Of a DNA stretch of 64,000 bases, positions 51,677 through 59,334 are shown piece by piece (the first letter of the stretch is position 1; the number at the start of each line of letters is the position of its first letter). The stretch is from Actinomycetes bacterium (GTDB lineage Bacteria > Actinomycetota > Actinomycetes > Propionibacteriales > Nocardioidaceae), in NCBI GenBank assembly GCA_023460975.1, contig JAEWOG010000067.1, positions 137,595 through 201,594 on the forward strand, given 5' to 3'. Made by a program: the position numbers and the translations under genes. Under the pieces are notes generated by a model that saw only the letters and a list, made by a program, of their open reading frames with translations, had not been told where the DNA came from and did not search any database.

Positions 51677-51708
51677 CACGTTGTGGCCTTTGCAAAGGTC
51701 ACAACGTG
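51677..51708. terminator. 32-base near-perfect palindrome between convergent genes
   Basis: CACGTTGTG (51677-51685) and CACAACGTG (51700-51708) flank CCTTTGCAAAGG; only one position is a G-T rather than a true pair. It sits in the 135-base gap between the amidase and the OsmC gene, both of which point toward it. A bidirectional terminator is the simplest reading. The even symmetry and central TTTGCAAA would also suit a dimeric DNA-binding protein. Confidence 0.6.
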
Positions 51709-51767
51709 CGAGTTTCCCCCCACCAGTCGCCCGTACGCCTCGAGCAAGGCCGCATCCCGGCTTGCGG

Positions 51768-52229
51768 TCACGCCAGGACGGTCGCCTCATGCCGTACGGG
51801 GAAGTTGACCGAGTTCGCAATGAAGCACCACTCGTGGGCCAGGGAGTGGGCGCGCCGGGCGTCGGCGATCATCGCCTGCTCGGCCACCACGACCCGCGGG
51901 CGCAGGACGACCTCGCGGAAGCGGCCACCATTGCCGACCACCTCCATCACCCCGGTGGCGGCGTCGGAGTACTCAACGACGACGACCCCGAGCGTCACGC
52001 AGGCGTGCAGGTAGCTCAACAGGTGGCACTCGGCCAGAGCAGCGACGAGCATGTCCTCGGGATTCCACAGCGCACCGTCCCCGCGGAACGCCTTGTCCGC
52101 CGAAGCCTTGAGGTCAGGCTTGCCCTCGATCGACAGCGTGACCGTACGGTCGTATCCGCGATAGCCCGAGGTGCCCTCGCCCCGATTGCCGGTCCACGTC
52201 GCCGCGACCTCGAAATGGTGGGTGCTCAC
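51768..52229 (-). CDS. OsmC/Ohr-family protein
   Basis: A 153-residue OsmC-fold protein. Segments GYDRTVTLSIEGKPDL, ALWNPEDMLVAALAECHLLSYLHAC and HEWCFIANSVNFPV are typical of the actinobacterial OsmC branch. Family members reduce organic hydroperoxides with two cysteines; one candidate cysteine is in AECH and another in EWCF. The GTG start is 4 bases after the EcfT stop, so it is the last gene of bioYMN-OsmC. The link between biotin uptake and peroxide defence is not obvious and may only be operon convenience. Confidence 0.88.
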   Translation of the reverse strand: MSTHHFEVAATWTGNRGEGTSGYRGYDRTVTLSIEGKPDLKASADKAFRGDGALWNPEDMLVAALAECHLLSYLHACVTLGVVVVEYSDAATGVMEVVGNGGRFREVVLRPRVVVAEQAMIADARRAHSLAHEWCFIANSVNFPVRHEATVLA

Positions 52230-52233
52230 GGCC

Positions 52234-52857
52234 TCAGTCTTCGTCGCCGATGCCCCGCGCGTCCAGCGCCTCGCCGGTCGCGCGAGCATTGGCGACGACG
52301 CGGACAACCAGCGGGACCAGGCGGGCGCGAGGGTCTCGCTCCAGCCCGCGTGCGGCGGCCGCGTCGCGGGAGGTGCGCGCCACCTCGAGCGTCGTCGGGA
52401 TCGCGCGGATGGTGAGGGAGAAGGCCAGGGCAACCCGCTCGGGGTTGGCCCCGAAACGGCGCAGCGGGCCGAGGAGTCGTACGAGCACATCGAGGATGTC
52501 GTCGACCGGCGTGGTCGCGGTGACCAGCGTGGCCAGCAGGACCAGACCCAGCAGGTCGCCGACGGCCTCGAGCGCGCGGGGCCAGCCGTTGCGCCACACG
52601 TGGTACGCCATCAGGGCGGCCAACATCAGCAGGAGCAGGCGCAGGGACCGCAGCAGGCCGGTCACCCGCATGCCGGCCCACAGGCACAGCGCCACCGCGA
52701 CGCTCACCAGCACCAGACTCGGCAACGGCCCGCGGACCAGCACGGTGGCGGTGCTGACCACCAGCAGGCCGAGCAGCTTCGGCCCGGCCCCGAGGCGATG
52801 CCACACGGTGGCGCCGGGGACGTACGCGCCCAGCGGTCCGGTCATGAGGTGGCTCAC
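52234..52857 (-). CDS. bioN: Biotin ECF transporter T component (BioN-like)
   Basis: A 207-residue T component with four or five helices and the coupling motifs RTSRDAAAARGLERDPRARL and GEALDARGIGDED. The small size is typical of dedicated BioN. The GTG overlaps the ATPase stop (GTGA). Together with bioY and bioM it forms a complete biotin uptake system. Confidence 0.85.
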   Translation of the reverse strand: MSHLMTGPLGAYVPGATVWHRLGAGPKLLGLLVVSTATVLVRGPLPSLVLVSVAVALCLWAGMRVTGLLRSLRLLLLMLAALMAYHVWRNGWPRALEAVGDLLGLVLLATLVTATTPVDDILDVLVRLLGPLRRFGANPERVALAFSLTIRAIPTTLEVARTSRDAAAARGLERDPRARLVPLVVRVVANARATGEALDARGIGDED

Positions 52858-53543
52858 GCGGTGTCCCGGTAGTGGGCGACGACGTCGGCGGCGGGGCCGT
52901 CCTTGCGTACGCGACCGTCCCGGATGAGGAGCGCCCGGTCGCAACGGGAGGCCAGGTCCAGGTCGTGGGTGACCAGGATCAACTGTTGGGGGAGAGCGAA
53001 GAGGACCTCGGCGACCTTGCGGGTGTTCGTCAGGTCGAGCAGCGTGGTGGGCTCGTCGGCGACGAGGACCTCGGGGTTCGTGGCCAGCACCCCGGCGAGG
53101 GCGAGCAGTTGCCGCTGGCCGCCTGAGAGCGCGTGCACGCTGCGGTCCTCGAGATCGGCCAGCCCGAACCTCGCAAGGACCCCTCGAGCCGCCGCCACGC
53201 GGTCCGACTTGGTCCGGTGGGTGCGCCGGAACGAGAGGGCGACGTCCTCCAGAACCGTTGGCATGACGAGTTGGGCCGAGGGGTCGGTGAAGCAGAAGCC
53301 GACCCGTCGGCGCGCGGCACGGGGGTCCGCGCCCACGTCGAGGTCGTCGAGCATGACGCGCCCGGCGGCTGGCGGGACGAGGCCGTTGACCAGCCGGGCC
53401 AGCGTGGACTTGCCGGACCCGTTGGGGCCGATCAGGGCGATGCGTTGCTCGGTGAGCACCACCGAGGTCTCGTGCAGAACGACGAGGTCGTCGCCAGCGG
53501 TGGGGACCGTGACGACGACCTTGTCGAGTTCGATGCGGCTCAC
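52854..53543 (-). CDS. bioM: Biotin ECF transporter ATPase (BioM-like)
   Basis: A 229-residue ATPase. Walker A GPNGSGKST, Q-loop FTDPSAQLVMPT, signature LSGGQRQLLALA, Walker B VLVADEPTTLLD, switch His in LVTHDLDLA. The GTG overlaps the bioY stop. One ATPase suffices in BioMNY, forming a homodimer, in contrast to the fused pair in the cobalamin system at 8544. Confidence 0.88.
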   Translation of the reverse strand: MSRIELDKVVVTVPTAGDDLVVLHETSVVLTEQRIALIGPNGSGKSTLARLVNGLVPPAAGRVMLDDLDVGADPRAARRRVGFCFTDPSAQLVMPTVLEDVALSFRRTHRTKSDRVAAARGVLARFGLADLEDRSVHALSGGQRQLLALAGVLATNPEVLVADEPTTLLDLTNTRKVAEVLFALPQQLILVTHDLDLASRCDRALLIRDGRVRKDGPAADVVAHYRDTA

Positions 53544-54184
53544 GCCTCGATTGTCTCGCGCTTCGACTGGCGCTCGCGTCGGGGCAGGAGGTCCGGGAAG
53601 GCGGCGTGCACCCCGCTGGCGACCAGCGCCATCGTGGCGTTCTTGATGAGGTCGCCGGGCACGAACGTCATCTCGAACTTCCAGGCAGCCGCCCACGACA
53701 TGTCGGCCCTCAGTACGAGGCCGGTCACGCCAAGGGTGTGGATGAAGGCGGCGCTGCCGGCCAGGCCGCAGAGGAAGACCAGGAACGTGCGCAGGCCACG
53801 GTTGTTGTTGCGGGGCAGGCGCTCGACCAGGAAGCCCGTCAGCGCCGCGCCGAGCGGGAAGCCGATCAGGTAGCCGGCCGTCGGTCCGGCGAAGACACCC
53901 AGCCCGCCGGCGCCACCCGAGAAGATGGGGAGGCCAGCGGCGCCGAGGACGACGTACAGCGTCACCGCGAGGAAGCCGCGCTTGGCGCCGAGCACCGCTC
54001 CGCTGAGGAGCACGGCGAACGTCTGCAGCGTGATCGGGACCAGCCCCGAGACGTTGATGGCCGGCAACAGGGCGCAGACGGCAATGAGGGCGGCGAAGGC
54101 TGCGATCAGGGCGATGTCTGTGCTCGTCGAGCGGCGGCGCGGGGCCGGCGGGGCGACGGGGTTCTCGGCGGTCTGGGTGCTCAT
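53540..54184 (-). CDS. bioY: Biotin ECF transporter S component
   Basis: A 214-residue S component with six helices and the BioY signatures VPITLQTFAVLLSGAVLGAKRG and FAGPTAGYLIGFPLGA. It binds biotin with high affinity. First gene of an operon bioY-bioM-bioN-OsmC with four-base overlaps. Two tandem 13-bp palindromes lie 21-47 bases upstream. Confidence 0.95.
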   Translation of the reverse strand: MSTQTAENPVAPPAPRRRSTSTDIALIAAFAALIAVCALLPAINVSGLVPITLQTFAVLLSGAVLGAKRGFLAVTLYVVLGAAGLPIFSGGAGGLGVFAGPTAGYLIGFPLGAALTGFLVERLPRNNNRGLRTFLVFLCGLAGSAAFIHTLGVTGLVLRADMSWAAAWKFEMTFVPGDLIKNATMALVASGVHAAFPDLLPRRERQSKRETIEA

Positions 54185-54204
54185 GGGTCCTCGGCTTCAG
54201 GTGC

Positions 54205-54231
54205 TGAACGGCGTTCAGTGAACGGCGTTCA
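54205..54231. promoter_or_regulatory. Tandem BioQ-type operators
   Basis: TGAACGGCGTTCA occurs at 54205-54217 and again at 54219-54231, one base apart. Each is a perfect palindrome TGAAC-N3-GTTCA, as recognised by BioQ-type TetR regulators of biotin genes in actinobacteria. They lie between divergent bioY and the TetR gene. TAGGCT at 54234 is a likely -10 for the TetR gene. Confidence 0.85.
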
Positions 54232-54278
54232 GGCTAGGCTGGTCGCGCTGACAAGGTCAAGTGAGAGGTGGGTCACAG

Positions 54279-54827
54279 GTGGACCGACGAGACGTCGTCG
54301 ACACGGCGCTGGGGATTTTGGGACGCCTCGGCCTGCCCGACCTCACGATGCGCAGGTTGGGGACCGAGCTGGGTGTGCAGCAGTCGGCGATCTACCACCA
54401 CTTCGCCAACAAGCAGGAGCTGCTGGGCGCGGTGGCCGACGAGATCCTGGCCCGCGGGCCGCACCGCGACCTGGGCGACGGGATCGACTGGCTCGAGGTG
54501 GTGCGGGCGACCTGCACTGACGTACGGGTTGCGGTGCTGGCTGTCAGCGACGGGGCCGACGTGGTCTCGTCGATGTTTGCGTTCGGGTTCGGCGGCGCGG
54601 AGGCGTACGACCGACTGCTCAAGGCGATGGCCGGCTCCGGCCTGCCTGAGGGGCTGCCCCCGATCGCGGCGCGCACGCTGTTGCACTACGTGTACGGCCA
54701 CGCGGTCGCCCAACAAGCGGCCGAACAGGCCGCGCGGCTCGGTGCGATCGATGCGGGGGAGCTGCCCGACGACTTCGGTGCAGGGTTGGAGTTCGTGCTC
54801 GCCGGGATCGCTTCCGCAGCGAGCTGA
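54279..54827 (+). CDS. bioQ: BioQ-like TetR-family regulator of biotin genes
   Basis: A 182-residue TetR protein. The HTH is VDTALGILGRLGLPDLTMRRLGTELGVQQSAIYHHFANKQELL, with a TetR_C-type ligand domain after it. Divergent from bioYMN, with two BioQ-like operators between. The GTG at 54279 is chosen (GAGAGG upstream) over an in-frame GTG 18 bases earlier. The symbol is inferred from context and operator, not from sequence identity. A 30-bp-phased repeat array follows at once. Confidence 0.8.
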   Translation: MDRRDVVDTALGILGRLGLPDLTMRRLGTELGVQQSAIYHHFANKQELLGAVADEILARGPHRDLGDGIDWLEVVRATCTDVRVAVLAVSDGADVVSSMFAFGFGGAEAYDRLLKAMAGSGLPEGLPPIAARTLLHYVYGHAVAQQAAEQAARLGAIDAGELPDDFGAGLEFVLAGIASAAS

Positions 54828-54839
54828 GCCTGGGCTGGC

Positions 54840-54990
54840 GTCATACGAACCGGCCGGGCTCGGGCGTGTGTCATACGAACCCGCCGTGTCGGGCCCGGCG
54901 TCATACGATCCGGCACCTATTGCTTCGGCTTCGTATGACGCGGGGCGTCGCGCGTTGGCTTTGTATGACGCGGGAGCACGTACGTATGAC
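54840..54990. repeat. 30-bp-phased inverted repeat array, locus 2
   Basis: This 300-base gap between genes contains GTCATACGAA at 54840 and 54870, GTCATACGAT at 54900, TTCGTATGAC at 54930 and TTTGTATGAC at 54960, each exactly 30 bases after the previous one, plus TACGTATGAC at 54981. It has the same layout as the array at 23683: forward copies, a centre containing CACCTATTG, then reverse copies. The rest of the gap (54991-55115) shows nothing recognisable. Confidence 0.9.
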
Positions 54991-55115
54991 GCGCCGCGGC
55001 TCATCGCGCCACTGCGGGGAGGGCTCGTTGACGAGCCGGCGCACGAGAGTGACGTCCATCTCGAACTCGTCGTGGTGCGAGGAGGTCGCTGGGTGAGGCT
55101 GTCAGTGGCCGCCCG

Positions 55116-55121
55116 TAGCCT
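55116..55121 (+). promoter_or_regulatory. -10 element TAGCCT
   Basis: TAGCCT, 6 bases, then ATG at 55128. Confidence 0.5.
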
Positions 55122-55127
55122 GCAACC

Positions 55128-55727
55128 ATGATTCAGGGCGCCGAGGACAGGACCTTCTCAGGGGATGACTGGTACGGCGACGACCTGGGCGCCGCGGTGT
55201 TCACGGACTGCGTGTTCAACGACGTCGACTTCTCCGAGGCGACCACGAGCGGTGCGGTGTTCACGGGGTGCACGTTCCGCAACTGTCGGTTCAACTCCTC
55301 CACCCACACCACGACGGCGTTCGTCGCGTGCGAGTTCGCCAGGTGCAACTTCTTCGACGCCACCTTCATCGGGTGCAAGGTCGCCGGCGGCGTGTTCTCG
55401 GAGTGCACGATGCGCCCGCTCACTGTCGACGGCGGCTCGTGGCGCGGTGTCGTGATGCGTCACCTCAAGCTCGGCAAGGCTGACTTCACGGGCCTGGACC
55501 TGCGCGACGCGGACCTGTCGGGCAGTGACCTGAGCGCGGCGACGTTCGTCCGCGCTCAGCTCGACGGCGCCAATCTGCGCGAGTGCCAGTTGGACCTGGC
55601 CGACCTGCGCGGGGCGTCGCTGAATGGCGTCGACCTCGCGCACGTACGGCTGCGCAAGACCAAGCTCGACGTCAACGGGGCTGTGCTGCTCGCCGAGCAG
55701 TTGGGCGCGGTCGTCGAGGACCTCTGA
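55128..55727 (+). CDS. Pentapeptide-repeat protein
   Basis: A 199-residue right-handed quadrilateral beta-helix protein. Early coils are Phe/Cys-rich (VFTDCVFNDVDFSEAT, VFTGCTFRNCRF, ACEFARCNFFDATF) and late coils are classic A(D/N)Lxx (LRDADLSGSDLSAATFVRAQLDGANL). Proteins of this fold (MfpA, Qnr) can mimic DNA and protect gyrase from fluoroquinolones; the similar length (~190-200) makes that possible, but many family members have other or unknown roles. Leaderless start after TAGCCT. Confidence 0.88.
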   Translation: MIQGAEDRTFSGDDWYGDDLGAAVFTDCVFNDVDFSEATTSGAVFTGCTFRNCRFNSSTHTTTAFVACEFARCNFFDATFIGCKVAGGVFSECTMRPLTVDGGSWRGVVMRHLKLGKADFTGLDLRDADLSGSDLSAATFVRAQLDGANLRECQLDLADLRGASLNGVDLAHVRLRKTKLDVNGAVLLAEQLGAVVEDL

Positions 55728-55728
55728 C

Positions 55729-56985
55729 TCAGGCGGAGGCGCCGACCAGTTGCTGGTCGGGTGCGGCGGTGTGATCAGCGTCGGCCAGGGCGCGACGCAG
55801 CCGCGCACCACCGGCCCAGCTGAGCAACACCCCGACGACGCACGCGGCGACGGTGACGGCGTACGCGGGCTGGTGGCCGCCGTGGTCGGCGAGCTGACCG
55901 GCGACGCTGGAGCCCAGCGCGTACCCGAGCGTCGTCGCCGCAGCGATCAACGTCATGGCAGTGCCCGTCCGCCACACCGGCGTGATGCGTTCGCCGATGC
56001 TGAACGTCGTGATCATGTACGGCGCGACGCTGAAGCCGAGTGGCACCAGCACCAGGACGAGGACCCCGAGCGAGTCGACCAGCAGCAGGGGGGCGGCGAG
56101 CAGCAGCAGGGCCAGCGAGAAGACCCGCAGCCGTGATTCGAGAGCGAACCGCGCGGGGAGCGCGGCCACGGCGAGCCCGGCCACGACACTGCCGACGCCG
56201 AGGAGTGCGTGCATGAAGCCCGTCAGTTCCGGCTGGCCGGCGGCAGTCGCGAGCACCGAGGTGCCAGTCTGGACGGAGCCGAAGACGGTGCCGATCACCA
56301 GTTGGCTCGCGCACAGCAGGATGAGCGGAACGGAGAGCAACCGACCGGCATCGGCGACCTGGGCGCGCACGACGCTGTGCCCCGGGGTGGCGCTGGGATG
56401 GATCGCGAAGAGCGTGCCAAAGATGGCCAGCAGCACCGCCGCCGTGGCCAGAGCCGCCGTCGGGTTGAGCACGGCGACCGCCAGGCCCACCAGCGTCGGG
56501 CCCAGCACGAAGGTGGCTTCGTCGGCCGCGCCCTCGGCGGAGAAGGCGGTCCCGACCAGGCGCTCCTGATAGGGCTGCGATTCGGTCAGTGGACGCCACC
56601 GCACCCGGGACATCGGGCCGACCTGGGGGATGAGGAAGCCGGTGAGGGCGCTCGCGGCCGCAGTGAGCCCCCACGTCGCGCCCGAGTGGGCGACGACCAG
56701 CAGGAGCACGTACGACGCTGCCGCGCCCAGCGACTGCACGAGCAGCACCGGACGCTGCCCTCGGCGGTCCGCCAGCGCTCCCCACAACGGGGCGCCGAGG
56801 CCGCTGGCGACCGCGAGCGCACCCGCGCACGCCCCGCCGGCGCCATAACTGCCGGTCAGGTCGCTGACGAGCAGCAGCACGCCGATCTGGCTCATCGCCA
56901 GTGGAAGGCGGGCGAGGAAGTTCGCGGTGAGGTAGGGAAGGCCGCTCAGGCGCAGCAATGAACGATAGGCCGCGATGGCGGACAC
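55729..56985 (-). CDS. MFS transporter
   Basis: A 418-residue MFS protein with twelve hydrophobic helices. The GTG is preceded by AGGAGGAAACAC, an ideal RBS. GALADRRGQRPVLL is the loop 2-3 motif of the superfamily. It looks like an exporter of the DHA1 or YcaD-like kind, substrate unknown. It converges on the pentapeptide gene with one base between stops and is divergent from the broken hydrolase. Confidence 0.88.
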   Translation of the reverse strand: MSAIAAYRSLLRLSGLPYLTANFLARLPLAMSQIGVLLLVSDLTGSYGAGGACAGALAVASGLGAPLWGALADRRGQRPVLLVQSLGAAASYVLLLVVAHSGATWGLTAAASALTGFLIPQVGPMSRVRWRPLTESQPYQERLVGTAFSAEGAADEATFVLGPTLVGLAVAVLNPTAALATAAVLLAIFGTLFAIHPSATPGHSVVRAQVADAGRLLSVPLILLCASQLVIGTVFGSVQTGTSVLATAAGQPELTGFMHALLGVGSVVAGLAVAALPARFALESRLRVFSLALLLLAAPLLLVDSLGVLVLVLVPLGFSVAPYMITTFSIGERITPVWRTGTAMTLIAAATTLGYALGSSVAGQLADHGGHQPAYAVTVAACVVGVLLSWAGGARLRRALADADHTAAPDQQLVGASA

Positions 56986-57145
56986 GTGTTTCCTCCTTTG
57001 GCCGCGGGCGAGCCCGGGCCTGACGCGGCGAGGTGGTCGGCAGGGGCGAACCCTCACACACCGACCCAGGTGGTCCCGCGGCGCCGCCGGCCAGTCTAGG
57101 TCGCACTGGTCGGACATGCCTCTTCCTCGCGCTCGGGTCAGCGCC

Positions 57146-57151
57146 TACGGT
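57146..57151 (+). promoter_or_regulatory. -10 element TACGGT, disrupted hydrolase
   Basis: TACGGT, 7 bases, then GTG at 57159. Confidence 0.4.
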
Positions 57152-57158
57152 GACCGGC

Positions 57159-58103
57159 GTGGAGTCAGTGATGGTCGAGACCAACGGCGTACGTCTGCAC
57201 TGTCTGGTGGAGGGCGAGGGGCCGCTCGTGCTGCTCGTGCACGGCTTCCCCGGCCTGTCGATGAGTTGGCGCCATCAACTGCCCGCCCTTGCTGCGGCGG
57301 GCTACCGCGCGGTGGCCATCGACACGCGAGGTTATGGCCGTTCGGACCACCCCGACGGGCCGTACACCGCGGAGGTCATCGAGCGGGACCTGCTCGGCCT
57401 GCTGGACCACTTCGACGCAGAGGCCGCCTTCGTGGTGGGGCAGGATTTCGGCTCGCGCTAAGCCTGGAACCTGGCCCGTCATCATCCGGAGCGAGTACGC
57501 GGTGTCGTCGGCACGGTGCCGTTCGCGGACCTGCCGCAGGACGCCCCGCCGACGCAACTGTGGGCGAAGCTGGCTGAGGGCCACTTCCTGCACCTGCACT
57601 ACTTCCAGGAGGTCGGCCGTGCGGAGCGCGACCTGGGCGGCGAGGTCGTACCCGAGTTCCTGGCCAGGTTGCTGTGGGCGCTGTCGGGGGAGGGCAACTA
57701 CTTCTCGGTGTTCGGGCACCCGGCTGCCGGGACCTCCTACCTCGATGCGCTGGAGCCGGCGCCGGCGCTGCCGTGGGGCTGGCTCGACCAGGACACGTTC
57801 GACGCGTACGTGGGGGAGTTCCGGCGGGCCGGTGAGGGCCGTGAGTTCGCGGGAGGTTTCGGTGCCTACCGTGCCGGCGATGCCGATTGGGCGTACGAGT
57901 CCGCGTGGCTGGGCGTCCTGATCGCCGTGCCCGCGATGCTGGTCATCGGGGAGCACGACCCCGTACGGAAGTTCACGCAGACCGATCCGGAGCTGTTCGC
58001 CGACCTGACCGAGGTCGTGGTCGCGGGGGCCGGGCACCACGTCCAGCAGGAGCGCCCCGACGAGTTCACCGGGGTGCTGCTCAGGTGGCTCCGAGCGCAC
58101 TGA
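57159..58103 (+). pseudogene. Alpha/beta hydrolase (epoxide-hydrolase-like) interrupted by an in-frame TAA
   Basis: One continuous frame of 315 codons contains a single TAA at 57459-57461. Before it: LVLLVHGFPGLSMSW, DTRGYGRSD and VGQDFGSR with the nucleophile Asp. After it the frame continues without shift into AWNLARHHPERVRGVVGTVPFADLP and on to VIGEHDPVRKF and the His region GAGHHVQQERPDEF. Removing the stop gives a complete soluble epoxide hydrolase-like protein of normal length. So this is a nonsense mutation in an otherwise intact gene, a sequencing error, or, less likely, readthrough. The truncated 100-residue product would lack most of the fold. Confidence 0.85.
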
Positions 58104-58692
58104 ATCCTGACTCCGGCGACCACTCGAGCTCCTCGGTGCCGTCGTTGCTCCACACCACGCTCCCACTGGTGACCGTGGGCTGCCCGTAGAACTCGAAGTC
58201 GGGCTCGTAGAGCTCCCAGTCGGTCAGGTCGGTCGTCACGGCGGCCATCCCCTCGTTGGGGGCCTGCTGCTCCCAGGCGTCCGTCTGGTAGCAGGCGAGG
58301 GTCGCCGCGACCGTCGAGCCTTCCGTGTCGGCGTGCACGGCGAGGCAGCCGTCTCCGGCGGTGTGCAGCAACGCGGGCTCTGACCACTCGCCGGCGTCGG
58401 CCGTGGGCGAGTGCTGCTCTTTCACGAGGCGGATGTCGTCCGGGTCGATCCAGATCACCACCCGCATGCCGTCGTCCGTGGTGAGTTCGGCCATGCCGAC
58501 GTCCGGTTCCGGGTGCAGGTCGTCGCCCGTGTACGCGGAGCGGCCGGGCGCCGCGTACTCCGAGGCGTACTGCGTCGCGTCCTCAGGTGCCGATGCATCC
58601 CCGGGATCCGCTGTCTGATCACCGCACCCGGCCGCAACCAGGGCGACCGAGATCAGGGCCGCCGCGCTGAGGACCGTCCCGAGTCGTCTCAT
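58081..58692 (-). CDS. Duplicated small lipoprotein, copy 1
   Basis: A 203-residue lipoprotein with lipobox VAAGC, a short linker, then an all-beta domain. It shares most of its body with the next gene: PGRSAYTGDDL, WIDPDDIRLVKEQHSPT, EPALLHTAGDGCL, VVWSNDGTEELEWSP. Two cysteines (GDGC, LACY) are conserved in both. Function unknown. The end overlaps the tail of the broken hydrolase by 23 bases on the opposite strand. Confidence 0.8.
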   Translation of the reverse strand: MRRLGTVLSAAALISVALVAAGCGDQTADPGDASAPEDATQYASEYAAPGRSAYTGDDLHPEPDVGMAELTTDDGMRVVIWIDPDDIRLVKEQHSPTADAGEWSEPALLHTAGDGCLAVHADTEGSTVAATLACYQTDAWEQQAPNEGMAAVTTDLTDWELYEPDFEFYGQPTVTSGSVVWSNDGTEELEWSPESGFSALGAT

Positions 58693-58724
58693 GGACCCAC
58701 CGTGCCTCACCCCGGCGCCGTTGC

Positions 58725-59306
58725 TCACTCGGCCGGGAGCCAGGTGAAGCCCTCCAGGGGCGACCAGGCCAGCTCGTCGGTTCCGTCGTCGCTCCACACG
58801 ACACCCTGTCGGGTCACGCGGGGAGAGGAGTAGAACTCGGCGGGCTCGGAGAACTCCCAGTTGATCAGGTCGGTCGTCACCACAGCCAGGCCGCTGTCGG
58901 GCGCTTGCGGCTCCCACGCGTCGTCGGCGTAGCACTCCAGCGTGGCCGCCACGGTGGTCCCGGCCGCGGCGACTTCCACGTCGAGGCAGCCATCGCCGGC
59001 GGTGTGCAGCAGCACTGGCTCGGACCACTCATCGGGGTTGCCGGTGGGGGAGTGCTGCTCCATGACGAGGCGGATGTCGTCGGGGTCGATCCACAGCGCG
59101 ACCCGCATGCCGTCGCCGCGGGTCACCTCAGCGAGCCCGTCGTCGGGGTCGGGCGCGACGTCGTCTCCGGTGTAGGCGGAGCGGTCGGGCGCTGCGTACG
59201 CCGCCGTGTACTCGTCACGCGGGAACGGGAACGGCTTTGATCCACCGCAGCCGGTGGCAGCACAGGTGAGGGCCAGGGCGCCCAGAGCCGTCCAGATCCG
59301 CTTCAT
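58725..59306 (-). CDS. Duplicated small lipoprotein, copy 2
   Basis: A 193-residue lipoprotein with lipobox AATGC; same domain as its neighbour (PDRSAYTGDDV, LWIDPDDIRLVMEQHSPT, LLHTAGDGCL, ECYADDAWEPQAPDSG, VVWSDDGTDELAWSP). The two genes are tandem, 32 bases apart, and are recent paralogues. No recognised family. Probably first of a two-gene unit. Confidence 0.8.
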   Translation of the reverse strand: MKRIWTALGALALTCAATGCGGSKPFPFPRDEYTAAYAAPDRSAYTGDDVAPDPDDGLAEVTRGDGMRVALWIDPDDIRLVMEQHSPTGNPDEWSEPVLLHTAGDGCLDVEVAAAGTTVAATLECYADDAWEPQAPDSGLAVVTTDLINWEFSEPAEFYSSPRVTRQGVVWSDDGTDELAWSPLEGFTWLPAE

Positions 59307-59334
59307 GACGACACCCTGCCCCTTTCGGGCCCGG

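Noticed and set aside
57459..57461. Recoding or unusual amino acid at the in-frame TAA
   Set aside because: TAA is not used for selenocysteine or pyrrolysine and no special structure is visible after it; mutation or sequence error is simpler.
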